A stretch of 64,000 nucleotides of DNA from Pseudonocardia cypriaca (GTDB lineage: Bacteria; Actinomycetota; Actinomycetes; Mycobacteriales; Pseudonocardiaceae). Each line of letters opens with the position of its first letter. Positions within the stretch are counted from its first letter, which is position 1. The stretch is taken from contig NZ_VFPH01000003.1 in assembly GCF_006717045.1 (NCBI RefSeq), positions 620,001-684,000 of the forward strand, written 5' to 3'. The position numbers and the translations under genes are program-made. The notes beneath the pieces are model-generated. The model did not search any database. It saw nothing but the letters and a program-made list of their open reading frames with translations, and was not told where the DNA came from. Shown here piece after piece: positions 18,790 through 27,500 of the stretch.

Positions 18790-18996
18790 CTACCCGATCC
18801 GGCGGACGGCGTCGGCCTGGCTACGGCCGTCCCGCCCGGCCGTCGTCTCGAACTCGACGCGGTCGCCCTCGTCCAAGGTGCGGAAACCGTCGGACTGGAT
18901 CGCGCTGTAGTGGACGAAGACGTCCGGCCCGCCGTCGGTGGCGATGAAGCCGAAGCCCTTCTCCGCGTTGAACCACTTGACCGTGCCCTGGGCCAC
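18790..18996 (-). CDS. Cold-shock-domain RNA-binding protein (CspA family)
   Basis: A 68-residue single cold-shock domain from GTG 18996 with GGAGGTGCC just upstream. RNP1 KGFGFI (about 13-18) and RNP2 VFVHY (about 26-30) are intact, so it should bind single-stranded nucleic acid. It lies upstream of groEL on the same strand, separated by the two CIRCE boxes. Confidence 0.95.
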   Translation of the reverse strand: MAQGTVKWFNAEKGFGFIATDGGPDVFVHYSAIQSDGFRTLDEGDRVEFETTAGRDGRSQADAVRRIG

Positions 18997-19181
18997 GGCA
19001 CCTCCATGTTGCAGTACTGCGTCGTGCAGTGGTGCTAACCGAGTCATCCCGGTGGCCGGCGCATGGCGGGCGCGAGGTGCCGCCGACCATGCCACTGTGA
19101 TGACCCGCTGACGCGCGCGACGCTACCCCAGATCGCCCCCGTCGTCCGGGACCAGCGAGCGCCGTCCGGCACGATGTCCTC

Positions 19182-20396
19182 GTGGCGAGCTCCCCGAGGA
19201 ACGTCGACGAGCACCGCGCGGTCGTCGCCGCGCTGCTGACCCCGATGCCGGCCGAGGACGTCCCGGTCGGGCAGGCGCTGGGACGCGTGCTGGCGGCCGA
19301 CGTCGTCGCGGGCGTCGCGCTGCCATCGTTCGACAACTCGGCGATGGACGGCTATGCCGTGCGAGCCGCGGACGTGACGGGCGTGCCGGTGGAGCTGCCG
19401 GTGGAGGCGGACATCCCGGCGGGGCGCACGGACGTCCCCCCGCTGCACCCCGGCACGGCCCACCGGATCATGACCGGGGCACCGGTGCCGGCGGGCGCCG
19501 ACGCCGTCGTACCCGTCGAGCAGACCGACGGCGGCCTCGACCGCGTGCGCATCTCGGCGACGCCCGCCCCCGGGGAGCACATCCGGCGCGCGGGCGAGGA
19601 CGTGCGGGCCGGCGTCGTCGTGCTGCCCGCCGGCACGGTGCTGGGCGCGCCGCAAATCGGCGTGGCGGCCGCCGTCGGGTGCGCCACCGTCCCCGTCCGG
19701 CGCAAGCCGCGCGTGCTCGTGCTCTCCACCGGGTCGGAGCTCGTCGCCCCGGGCACGCCGCTTCGTACGGGCCAGATCTACGAGTCGAACGGGCCGATGC
19801 TCGCCGCGGCGGTCGAGGACGCGGGCGGGAGCGCGGAGCTGCTGCGCTTCGTCCCCGACGACGTCGACCAGTTCCTCGGCAGGCTCCGCGACCGGCTGTC
19901 CGAGGACACCGTGGACCTCCTGCTCACCTCCGGCGGTGTGAGCGCAGGCGCCTACGAGGTGGTCAAGGACGCCTTCACCGGCCGGGGTGTCGAGTTCGTC
20001 AAGGTCGCCATGCAGCCGGGCGGGCCGCAGGGCGCCGGACGGGTCGGCGAGCTGGGCGACATCGGTGTCGTGACCCTGCCCGGCAACCCCGTGAGCTCGC
20101 ACGTCTCGTTCGAGGTCTTCGTCCGGCCTGCGCTGCGGGCCGCCCTCGGGCACCCGCACCCCCGTCGACCGGTCGTGACGGCCACGCTCGGTGAGCGTTG
20201 GACCTCGCCCCCGGGGCGCAGGCAGTTCCGCCGCGGCGTCCTGGACGCGGTCGCGGGCACGGTACGGGAGCTCGGCGGGCCGGCGTCGCACCTGCTCGGT
20301 GCGCTCGCTCGGGCCGAGTGCTTCGTCGTGGTTCCCGAGGACGTCACCGATCTGTCGGAGGGCTCGCGCGTCGAAACGTGGTTGCTGGACGGGTGA
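19182..20396 (+). CDS. moeA: Molybdopterin molybdenumtransferase MoeA
   Basis: A 404-residue enzyme that inserts molybdate into adenylated molybdopterin, the last step of Mo-cofactor synthesis. Visible motifs: ALPSFDNSAMDGYAV, HRIMTGAPVPAGADAVVPVEQ, the MoCF-binding TGSELVAPGTPLRTGQIYESN and LLLTSGGVSAGAYE blocks, and LPGNPVSSHVSFEVF. The GTG start at 19182 gives full length. The order moeA-psd-pssA-AAA ATPase also occurs in mycobacteria. No other Mo-cofactor gene is in the window. Confidence 0.95.
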   Translation: MASSPRNVDEHRAVVAALLTPMPAEDVPVGQALGRVLAADVVAGVALPSFDNSAMDGYAVRAADVTGVPVELPVEADIPAGRTDVPPLHPGTAHRIMTGAPVPAGADAVVPVEQTDGGLDRVRISATPAPGEHIRRAGEDVRAGVVVLPAGTVLGAPQIGVAAAVGCATVPVRRKPRVLVLSTGSELVAPGTPLRTGQIYESNGPMLAAAVEDAGGSAELLRFVPDDVDQFLGRLRDRLSEDTVDLLLTSGGVSAGAYEVVKDAFTGRGVEFVKVAMQPGGPQGAGRVGELGDIGVVTLPGNPVSSHVSFEVFVRPALRAALGHPHPRRPVVTATLGERWTSPPGRRQFRRGVLDAVAGTVRELGGPASHLLGALARAECFVVVPEDVTDLSEGSRVETWLLDG

Positions 20397-20407
20397 ACGG
20401 TCGCTAG

Positions 20408-20427
20408 ATTGTGACGCGCATCACAAT
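20408..20427. promoter_or_regulatory. Crp/GlxR-type binding site (TGTGA-N6-TCACA)
   Basis: ATTGTGACGCGCATCACAAT has 7-base perfect arms around CGCGCA and matches the Crp-family consensus exactly. It starts 11 bases after the moeA stop codon and about 380 bases before psd, so it most likely serves a promoter driving the psd-pssA unit. No cAMP-receptor gene is in the window. Confidence 0.6.
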
Positions 20428-20809
20428 CGAAGCAGGCAACGATCCGAGGTTTCGGAGCGTCTTACTGGTGAGCGTTCGGCCGATCGGTGCACATCACGGG
20501 CTACCTGAGCCCGTGACCTGGACGATCGAGCGGGGGCTCGGGGATAATTCGGGAGTGGACCGGGTAACCGGGCCACATCGCACTGGACCTACCGCCCGTC
20601 GCTGGGGAGCGGACGAGCGGTTCCACGGCCGGGGTCGTCGTCTCGGGGGATGGCGGCCCCGGCCCTTTGCGTTCTCCAGGTCGGTTCCACGTCACCGCGA
20701 GGTGGCGGAACGTGACCACAGCAGCGAGCCGCGACCCTCCCTGGCGTACCGTAACCGCCGCCACCGCGGCCCGACCGGGTCGCCACGCCGGAGGAGCCGA
20801 TCCGCTTCC
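20428..20809 (+). other. Gene-free leader region before psd
   Basis: About 380 bases with no supported gene. It holds a hairpin with 9-base arms TCACGGGCT/AGCCCGTGA (20494-20516), a possible moeA terminator. A candidate promoter TGGACG-N18-GATAAT follows at about 20519-20548. A further imperfect inverted repeat, GGTTCCACGTCACC / GGTGGCGGAAC, lies near 20680-20710. If the promoter is real, psd has a long, structured 5' leader. Confidence 0.4.
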
Positions 20810-21529
20810 ATGCACGACCCGACCCCACCCGCGCGTTCGGGCTTGTCGCTGCCGCACGTCGCCGGGCTGATCCGGGCCACCATCCCGCCGATGCACCCGG
20901 GTGGGCGCCCGCTCGTCGCGGCCGTCGCCGGGGTGGCCGCCGCCGTCCGGGTCGCCACCGGTCGTGGCGCGGTGGCCGGCCTGCTCGCCACCGCCGCCAC
21001 CGCGCTGTTCTTCCGCAACCCGCGCCGGGTGCGGCCCCCGCTCACCGGGATCGCGCTGGCCGCTGCCGACGGCACCGTGGCCACCGTCTCCGACGTCCTG
21101 CCGCCCGCCGAGCTCGACCTCCCGCGCGAGCCCGTGCCGCGCGTCAGCGTGTTCCTGTCCGTGCTGGACGTGCACGTGCAGCGGGTGCCCGTTGACGGCA
21201 GGGTGCTCGACGTCGCCTACCGGCCAGGGGTCTTCCTCTCCGCCGACCTCGACAAGGCCAGCGAGGACAACGAGCGCAACGCCGTGCTGTTCGAGACCCG
21301 CGACGGCACGCGGCTCGGCGTCGTCCAGATCGCCGGGCTGCTCGCACGGCGCATCGTCTGCGACATCGAACCCGGCGACGAGGTCGCCGCGGGCGAGACG
21401 TTCGGCCTCATCCGCTTCGGCTCGCGCGTCGACGTCTACCTGCCGCCCGGGTCGCGGGTGCTGGTGGCGCCGGGGCAGCGGACGATCGGCGGTGAGACGG
21501 TGCTGGCCGAACTCCCCAGGAGCGCCTGA
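20810..21529 (+). CDS. psd: Phosphatidylserine decarboxylase (short, pyruvoyl type)
   Basis: A 239-residue proenzyme that decarboxylates phosphatidylserine to phosphatidylethanolamine. A hydrophobic N-terminal segment (about 30-65) anchors it. The conserved body includes RVSVFLSVLDVHVQRVPVDGRV, FLSADLDKASEDNERN and the self-cleavage site RFGSRVDVYLPPG, where the Gly-Ser bond breaks to make the pyruvoyl group. GGAGGAG lies 13 bases before the ATG. The next gene makes its substrate; ATG and TGA overlap (TGATGA). Confidence 0.93.
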   Translation: MHDPTPPARSGLSLPHVAGLIRATIPPMHPGGRPLVAAVAGVAAAVRVATGRGAVAGLLATAATALFFRNPRRVRPPLTGIALAAADGTVATVSDVLPPAELDLPREPVPRVSVFLSVLDVHVQRVPVDGRVLDVAYRPGVFLSADLDKASEDNERNAVLFETRDGTRLGVVQIAGLLARRIVCDIEPGDEVAAGETFGLIRFGSRVDVYLPPGSRVLVAPGQRTIGGETVLAELPRSA

Positions 21530-22542
21530 TGACCGCCCCCGACTACCAGGCCCCCAACTACCGCGCCGGAGTGCGGCTGCTGCCGAACGCCGTCACCGTC
21601 CTCGCCCTGTGCTCCGGCCTCTCGGCGGTGTACTTCGCGCTCGGCGGTCGGTTCGAGCTGTGCGTCGCCGCCGTGGGGGCCGCAGCGCTGTGCGACGCCC
21701 TCGACGGCAGGCTCGCCCGCCTCCTCGACGCCACCACCCGGATCGGGGCCGAGCTCGACTCGCTCGCCGACCTCGTCTCGTTCGGCGTCGCGCCCGCACT
21801 CGTCATCTACATCTGGGGTCTTGAGGGCAGCCGGTACGGCTGGATCGTGGCGCTCGTCTTCGCCGTGTGCATGATGCTGCGGCTCGCCCGGTTCAACACG
21901 CTCCTCGACGAGGTGGACGAGTTCCCGTTCACCCGGGAGTTCTTCGTCGGCGTGCCCGCCCCCGCCGGCGCCATGTCGGCCGGGCTGCCGCTCTACGCCA
22001 CGCTCCACTTCGGGCCCGGCTGGTGGTCGGCGCCCCCGCTGGTCGCCGGGTGGGCCGTCATCGTCGCGGCCCTGATGGTGAGCAGGTTGCCCACGCTGTC
22101 GTTCAAGAGCGTCCGGGTGTCGCCGAACTACATCGCGCCGCTGCTCGTGCTCGTCGCGATCGCCGCCGCCGTGCTCATCACCGTGCCGTTCCTCGGCCTG
22201 GCCATCGTGGCTCTGGTGTACCTCGGCTCGATCCCCTACACCGTGCACCGGCACCACTGGCTCACCCAGCACCCGGAGGCCTGGGGTGTGCCGGTCCGGG
22301 AGCGGCGGGCGATCGCCCGGGCGGCTCGCTCGGCCCGGCGGCTCGGCCTCCGCTCGCCGCTGCGCCACCGCGTGGCGGGACGTGCGAGCGCCGTCGCGCG
22401 TGCCGTGCGCCGGTTCGGGGACGACCCGACCGGCGTCATGCAACGCGCCGCCCGCCCCGGCAACGGCCGGGCCCCCGGCCCCGCGGCCCAGGCCGGACGC
22501 AACCGCCTCCGCCTCGGCCTCCGCCGCGCCCGGCGCCGCTGA
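21529..22542 (+). CDS. pssA: CDP-diacylglycerol-serine O-phosphatidyltransferase
   Basis: A 337-residue integral membrane enzyme making phosphatidylserine from CDP-diacylglycerol and serine. The CDP-alcohol phosphotransferase motif D-G-x2-A-R-x8-G-x3-D-x3-D is complete in CDALDGRLARLLDATTRIGAELDSLADLVSFG (about residues 60-90). Several membrane helices follow to about 240. The C-terminal about 90 residues are Arg-rich and probably disordered, an extension over the core family. Translationally coupled to psd. Confidence 0.94.
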   Translation: MTAPDYQAPNYRAGVRLLPNAVTVLALCSGLSAVYFALGGRFELCVAAVGAAALCDALDGRLARLLDATTRIGAELDSLADLVSFGVAPALVIYIWGLEGSRYGWIVALVFAVCMMLRLARFNTLLDEVDEFPFTREFFVGVPAPAGAMSAGLPLYATLHFGPGWWSAPPLVAGWAVIVAALMVSRLPTLSFKSVRVSPNYIAPLLVLVAIAAAVLITVPFLGLAIVALVYLGSIPYTVHRHHWLTQHPEAWGVPVRERRAIARAARSARRLGLRSPLRHRVAGRASAVARAVRRFGDDPTGVMQRAARPGNGRAPGPAAQAGRNRLRLGLRRARRR

Positions 22543-22607
22543 CCCGCCCTCGCCCGGTCCGACGGGTTGCCCCCGGCACGGGCCGGATCCCCTATAGCGT
22601 CTGCGAC

Positions 22608-24818
22608 GTGGTTCCCTCCATCACCCTGGTCGCCCGGCTCGCCGCATCCGCGGCGGATGCCCGGCGGGGCGTCGTCCGGCTGCACCCCGAGGTCATCGAC
22701 GCGCTCGGCCTGCGCTCGTGGGACGCGGTGACCCTGACGGGGGCCCGGGTGACGACGGCCATCGTCGCCCCCGCGGCGGGGCCCGCCGGGCAGGCCACCT
22801 TGGACGACGTGACGCTCTCCAATGCCGGGCTCTCCGACGGCGCGCCTGTGGTGGTGGCGCCCGCGAGCGTGGAGCCCGCACGACGGGTCACGCTCACCGG
22901 CTCGCGGCTCGCCCGGGCCGCGCTCACCGCGGAGACGGTGCGGCTGGCGCTCGTGGGCAAGGTCGTGACCGGCGGGGACGCCGTGTCGCTGCTGCCCCAG
23001 GACATCGTGCCCGCCCCTGGGCTGGACGCCCAGGCGGCCCGGCAACGGGTCGCGGGCGCGCTGGGGAGCGCGTGGACGACCGAGCTGCTCACCGTCGCGT
23101 CCGTGGAGCCGACCGGTGCGGTGGCCGTGCGGCCGAGCACCGTGGTCGGCTGGGAGGGCGGACCGGCCACCGGCGGTGATGCTTCCGCGCCCGCCAGGGT
23201 CCCCGGGGCACCCGGCCGGAGCGCCCCACCGAGCCCGCCCGCAGAGCCGGCCCTTCCGGTGGAGGAGCTGGTCGGCAACACCGAGGCCGCCCGCAAGCTC
23301 GTGGAGTGGCTCGAGCTCACCTTCGACCGCCCCGAACTGCTCACCCGCCTCGGCGGAGCGGCGCGCCTCGGCGTGCTGCTCGCCGGGCCGGAGGGCGTCG
23401 GCAAGCTGACGCTCGCGCGCAGCGCGGCCGCGGCCGTCGGGGCCACCACGGTCGAGCTCGCCGCGCCGGGGGTGGCGGCGCTCGAGGCGGCCACCGCCTC
23501 GCAGCGGGTGCACGAGATCATCGGCAAGGCCCGAGCGGGCAGCCGCACGGTGCTCGTCGTCACCGACGTCGAGGCGCTGCTGCCGGCCGCGTCGCCGCCG
23601 CCGCTCGCCACCGTCGTGCTGGACGCGCTGCGCGCCGCGGTGGCCACGCCGGGCCTCGCGCTCGTCGCCACGACCTCGGCACCGGAGTCCGTCGACCCGC
23701 GGCTGCGGGCACCCGACATCGTCGACCGCGAGCTGGGGCTCGCCCTCCCCGACCTGCGCACCCGCGCCGAGCTGCTGCGCCGCCTGCTCGCCGCCGTCCC
23801 GCTCGCCGACGAGGTGGACCTCAAGGCCGTTGCCGAGCGCGCGCCGGGGTTCGTGGCCGCCGACCTCGTCGCCGTGCGCCGCGAAGCTGCCGTGCAGGCG
23901 GCGCTGCGGCACGCGGGGGACGGCGAGCCGCGGATCTGCCAGCAGGACCTGCTGGACGCCGTCGGCTCGATCCGCCCGATCTCGATGTCGTCCTCCGACA
24001 CGCTGCAGACCGGCGGCATCACGCTCGACCAGGTCGGCGACATGGTGGAGGTCAAGCAGGCGCTCACCGAGTCGGTGCTGTGGCCGCTGCAGTACCCCGA
24101 CTCGTTCGCCCGGCTCGGTGTCGCGGCCCCGCGCGGCGTGCTCGTCTACGGCCCACCCGGCTGCGGCAAGACCTTCCTGCTGCGCGCGCTCGCCGGCACC
24201 GGTCAGATGAACGTGTTCGCGGTGAAGGGGGCCGAGCTGCTCGACAAGTACGTCGGTGAGTCCGAGCGCGCGGTCCGCGAGCTCTTCCGGAAGGCCGCCG
24301 ACGCCGCACCTGCGCTCGTCTTCCTCGACGAGGTGGACGCCTTGGCGCCGCGGCGGGGGCAGTCGGCCGACTCCGGCGTCGCCGACCGGGTGGTCGCGGC
24401 GCTGCTCACCGAGCTCGACGGCGCCGAGCCGCGCCGCGACGTGATCGTGGTGGGTGCCACCAACCGGCCCGAGCTGATCGACCCCGCGCTGCTGCGGCCC
24501 GGGCGGCTGGAGCGGCTCGTCTACGTGCCGCCGCCGGACGCAGCGGCACGGGCCGAGATCCTGCGGGCGGCAGGCCGCCACACCCCGCTGGCGCCGGACG
24601 TCGACCTCGACGCGCTCGGTGCCGAGCTGGACGGCTACTCGGCCGCCGACTGCGCCGCCGTGCTGCGCGAGGCGGCGCTCACGGCGATGCGGGAGTCACT
24701 CGAAGCGGCCGAGGTGACCGCGGCGCACATCGCGGCGGCGCGGGCGGCGGTGCCGCCGTCACTCGACCCGCTGCAGCTCGCCGAGCTCCAGGCATACGCC
24801 GACCGCCGTACGTCCTAG
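22608..24818 (+). CDS. CDC48/p97-like double AAA+ ATPase
   Basis: A 736-residue protein with a CDC48-N-like double-psi barrel N-terminus (about 1-95), a linker and two AAA+ modules. The second is complete: GPPGCGKT near 515, VFLDEVDALAPRR near 570, GATNRPELIDPALLRPGRLERLVY. The first is degenerate: its P-loop reads GPEGVGKL, with the usual Ser/Thr after Lys missing, and Walker B reads VVTDVEAL with the catalytic Glu lost, so it may be regulatory. GTG 22608 follows TAGCGT by 7 bases, suggesting a leaderless message. Homologues sit beside pssA in mycobacteria. Probable protein unfoldase; client unknown. Confidence 0.9.
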   Translation: MVPSITLVARLAASAADARRGVVRLHPEVIDALGLRSWDAVTLTGARVTTAIVAPAAGPAGQATLDDVTLSNAGLSDGAPVVVAPASVEPARRVTLTGSRLARAALTAETVRLALVGKVVTGGDAVSLLPQDIVPAPGLDAQAARQRVAGALGSAWTTELLTVASVEPTGAVAVRPSTVVGWEGGPATGGDASAPARVPGAPGRSAPPSPPAEPALPVEELVGNTEAARKLVEWLELTFDRPELLTRLGGAARLGVLLAGPEGVGKLTLARSAAAAVGATTVELAAPGVAALEAATASQRVHEIIGKARAGSRTVLVVTDVEALLPAASPPPLATVVLDALRAAVATPGLALVATTSAPESVDPRLRAPDIVDRELGLALPDLRTRAELLRRLLAAVPLADEVDLKAVAERAPGFVAADLVAVRREAAVQAALRHAGDGEPRICQQDLLDAVGSIRPISMSSSDTLQTGGITLDQVGDMVEVKQALTESVLWPLQYPDSFARLGVAAPRGVLVYGPPGCGKTFLLRALAGTGQMNVFAVKGAELLDKYVGESERAVRELFRKAADAAPALVFLDEVDALAPRRGQSADSGVADRVVAALLTELDGAEPRRDVIVVGATNRPELIDPALLRPGRLERLVYVPPPDAAARAEILRAAGRHTPLAPDVDLDALGAELDGYSAADCAAVLREAALTAMRESLEAAEVTAAHIAAARAAVPPSLDPLQLAELQAYADRRTS

Positions 24819-24830
24819 TGCCCCGCTGGG

Positions 24831-25742
24831 TCAGCGGCGGCCGTAGTCGTTCGTGACGATCACGATGATGCCGGGCGTGGCGTGCTGCAGGCCCTCGAAA
24901 CGGGGGTTGACCCGCATCCCGAACTGCTCGGCGAGGGCCTTGGCGGGCGCTTCCTCCTCGGTACCCGGCCGGTAGTAGACCGTGGTCGTGGGGATGATGC
25001 CCTGCGGGTAGTTGCCGATCTCGTCGATCGGCCAGCCCGCCTTGCGGAAGTCCTCGGCAGCACGGGTGGCGAGACCGCTGATCGTGCTGTTGTTGTAGAC
25101 CCGCAGGGGCAGGTGCGCCACGGCCGTGCCACCACCGCCGCCTGCGCTGCGCCCGGCACCGGTGTCGCCGGTGCGGGCGCCGCTGCCGCTCGGGGCGGGA
25201 GCCGGCGCGGCCATGGGCTCGCTGCCGCCGCCCGAAGGCGCGGGAGCGGGGGCCGCGGGTGCGGGTGCGTTCTGAGGTGCAGGAGCTGCGGCCGCCCCCG
25301 GTGCGCCGGGCGCATCGGGTGCAGGGGCCGGGGCCGGGGCTGCGCCGGGGTTCGGTCCGGCCTCGGGCGCGGGCGCGGCCTGGGGCGCCGGAGCTCCGGG
25401 CGGCACCTCGGCGCCGGGTGCTGCCGGCGCGGGGGCCGGTGCGCCGGGCGGAACCGCCCCTGGTGCGGGCTCTGCCGGCAGGGCCTGTCCCGGTGCCGGC
25501 TCGACGAACGACGGGATCGGCACCCCGCCCGCGTCCGTCGGCACGGGCTCAGGTGGTGGCGCCGCCACCGGAGCCGAGGGGACGTTCGACGCGTCGGCCG
25601 ACGGGGTCACCGTCGTGACCGGGTCGCCGGACGTGGCCATGTTCGCCAGGCCGATGATCGCGGCGACGACCGCGACGCCGATCAGCCCGAGCCCACCGAG
25701 CCGCAACGGCGACGGACCGCCACCCGCACCTGGCGTGGTCAC
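24831..25742 (-). CDS. Membrane-anchored Pro/Ala-rich protein with LytR C-terminal domain
   Basis: A 303-residue protein from GTG 25742. One membrane helix (about 15-35) leads to a long, low-complexity Ala/Pro/Gly stretch (about 45-205), probably an extended spacer through the cell wall. A LytR_C domain follows (about 210-303; LPLRVYNNSTISGLATRAAEDFRKAGWPI ... TTVYYRPGTEEEAPAKALAEQFG). It lacks the catalytic LCP domain. A LytR_C gene next to a DUF3263 gene and def is also the mycobacterial arrangement. Role in the envelope is inferred. Confidence 0.85.
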   Translation of the reverse strand: MTTPGAGGGPSPLRLGGLGLIGVAVVAAIIGLANMATSGDPVTTVTPSADASNVPSAPVAAPPPEPVPTDAGGVPIPSFVEPAPGQALPAEPAPGAVPPGAPAPAPAAPGAEVPPGAPAPQAAPAPEAGPNPGAAPAPAPAPDAPGAPGAAAAPAPQNAPAPAAPAPAPSGGGSEPMAAPAPAPSGSGARTGDTGAGRSAGGGGGTAVAHLPLRVYNNSTISGLATRAAEDFRKAGWPIDEIGNYPQGIIPTTTVYYRPGTEEEAPAKALAEQFGMRVNPRFEGLQHATPGIIVIVTNDYGRR

Positions 25743-25852
25743 GACCGGACCTCGACTGCGGTCGCGGGCTCGATCACGCTGGCCTCCGTGTGCTGGTGGG
25801 TTCCGGTCGGTGCGGGGTCGCCGGGGCGACCCGATCGCCGATCATGCTGCCG

Positions 25853-26158
25853 TCACCACGGCTCGATTCCCAGGCGGCGCGCCGCACGGGTGCGTTGCCG
25901 GCTGGCGCGCAGCCGACGGAGGCGCTTCACGAGCAGCGGGTCGACAGCCAGCGCCTCCGGCTTGTCGACGAGTGCGTTGAGGACCTGGTAGTAGCGAGTG
26001 GCCGACATGTCGAACAGCTCGCGGATGGCCTGTTCCTTGGCCCCCGCGTACTTCCACCACTGAGCCTCGAAGGCGAGGATCTCGCGCTCCCTGCGCTCCA
26101 GTGCGCCTGCCGCGCCGCCGGCGGGAGCACGCCCGCTGGGTTCGGTGGCCGACTCCAT
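25853..26158 (-). CDS. DUF3263 protein
   Basis: A 101-residue basic, helical protein. The DUF3263 core EREILAFEAQWWKYAGAKEQAIRELFDMSATRYYQVLNALVDKPEAL spans about 25-70 and resembles a small HTH DNA-binding domain; an Arg-rich tail follows. The start at 26158 has GAGGAG 5 bases upstream. It is divergent from def and followed on the same strand by the LytR_C protein, probably in one operon. Function unknown. Confidence 0.85.
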   Translation of the reverse strand: MESATEPSGRAPAGGAAGALERREREILAFEAQWWKYAGAKEQAIRELFDMSATRYYQVLNALVDKPEALAVDPLLVKRLRRLRASRQRTRAARRLGIEPW

Positions 26159-26297
26159 CACGCTCCTCGGGGCCTCGCTCACTGCGAATGACACGCCTGT
26201 CATTCGCGTCGGCCATTGAACCACGGGAACCGGACAGGAACCGGGGAGGCACGCGCTGCCCGATCGGGAGACGGGGCGACCACGTAGGGTCGCCGGC

Positions 26298-26870
26298 GTG
26301 TCCGTCCGTCCCATCCGCATCATCGGTGACCCGGTCCTGCACCGGCCCACCCGCCCCGTCGACACCTTCGACGACGAGCTGAGAACGCTGGTCGAGGACA
26401 TGTTCGACACGATGGCTGCCGCCGAGGGCGTCGGGCTCGCGGCCAACCAGATCGGGGTCGACCTGCGCCTGTTCGTCTACGACTGCCCGGACGAGGAGAC
26501 GCGGACGCGGGTGCGGGGCGTCGTCGTCAACCCGGTGCTCGAGACGTCCGAGCGGCCGGAGACCATGCCGGACCCGGAGGACGACGAGGAGGGCTGCCTG
26601 TCGGTGCCCGCCGAGCACTTCCCCACCGGCCGCGCCGACTGGGCCCGCGTCACCGGGGTCGACGCCGACGGCAAGCCGGTGGAGGTGGAGGGCCGCGGGT
26701 TCCTGGCGCGGTGCCTGCAGCACGAGACCGACCACCTCGACGGCCTCCTCTACATCGACCGTCTCGTCGGCCGCAACCAGCGCGCTGCGAAGAAGATGCT
26801 CAAGCGCAACGGCTGGGGGGTTCCCGGGCTGTCCTGGGACCCCGCCACGCAGGACGCCGAGGACGCCTGA
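26298..26870 (+). CDS. def: Peptide deformylase
   Basis: A 190-residue metalloenzyme that removes the formyl group from new proteins. All three motifs are present: GVGLAANQIG (about 44-53), EEGCLSVP (about 97-104) and QHETDHLDG (about 141-149), giving Cys and two His metal ligands plus catalytic Glu. GTG 26298 follows TAGGGT by 7 bases, so the message is probably leaderless. Confidence 0.96.
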   Translation: MSVRPIRIIGDPVLHRPTRPVDTFDDELRTLVEDMFDTMAAAEGVGLAANQIGVDLRLFVYDCPDEETRTRVRGVVVNPVLETSERPETMPDPEDDEEGCLSVPAEHFPTGRADWARVTGVDADGKPVEVEGRGFLARCLQHETDHLDGLLYIDRLVGRNQRAAKKMLKRNGWGVPGLSWDPATQDAEDA

Positions 26871-26888
26871 GCCCTACGCTCCGCGAAC

Positions 26889-27500
26889 ATGCGGATCTAC
26901 GCCGAGCGCCCGGGCCGGGCGGGCCTTCAGCTGCTGGCCGACCTGCTGGCTGCGGGGTGGATCTGGCTCACCGTCGTGGCCGCGCGCACGGTGCACGACT
27001 TCGTGCTCGCGATGCAGCAGCCGGCCCGCACCCTCGCCGGAGCGGGTGAGTCCATCCGCGGGGCGTTCGACAACGCGGCGCGCACGGCGGCGAACGTGCC
27101 GTTCGTCGGCGACGACCTCGCGCGAGCGCTGGGCGCCGGGACGGGGGCGGGCGACTCCCTGGTCAACGCGGGACGCGAGCAGATGGAGGCGATCGCGCGG
27201 GTCGCGTTCGGGACGACCGTCGCGACCGTGCTGCTCGGTGCGATGCCGGTGCTGTTGATGTGGCTACCGCTGCGGGTGCGCTACGCGCGGCTCGCCCGAT
27301 CCGCCGCCACGGCGCGCGCCGTCGACTCCGACCTGCTCGCGCTCCGCGCGATCACCCGCCGCCCGGTCCGCTCGTTGCTGCGGGTCGCGCCCGACCCCGC
27401 GGCGTCGTGGCGGCGCGACGAGCGCGCGGTGGTGCACCGGCTGGCCGCTCTGGAGCTGCGCAGCCTCGGCCTGCGCGCTCCCCGCACGCCGCCCGACTAG
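26889..27500 (+). CDS. Membrane protein of unknown function
   Basis: A 203-residue protein with two hydrophobic segments: one near the N-terminus (LLADLLAAGWIWLTVVAA, about 16-33) and one at about 105-130 (FGTTVATVLLGAMPVLLMWLPL). An amphipathic helical hairpin lies between them and an Arg-rich cytoplasmic tail follows. TACGCT lies 8 bases before the ATG. The stop codon TAG is the first three bases of the 166-bp hairpin repeat, so the repeat may have set or trimmed the C-terminus. No family recognised. Confidence 0.7.
   Translation: MRIYAERPGRAGLQLLADLLAAGWIWLTVVAARTVHDFVLAMQQPARTLAGAGESIRGAFDNAARTAANVPFVGDDLARALGAGTGAGDSLVNAGREQMEAIARVAFGTTVATVLLGAMPVLLMWLPLRVRYARLARSAATARAVDSDLLALRAITRRPVRSLLRVAPDPAASWRRDERAVVHRLAALELRSLGLRAPRTPPD

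Noticed and set aside
22236..24581. 781-codon frame antisense to the CDC48-like ATPase
   Set aside because: GC-driven shadow of a gene with clear AAA motifs; composition dominated by Arg, Gly and His.
25120..25620. Repetitive GCC/GGC-rich tract as a tandem repeat or CRISPR array
   Set aside because: It is the coding sequence of the Pro/Ala-rich spacer in the LytR_C protein; there is no regular repeat-spacer unit.
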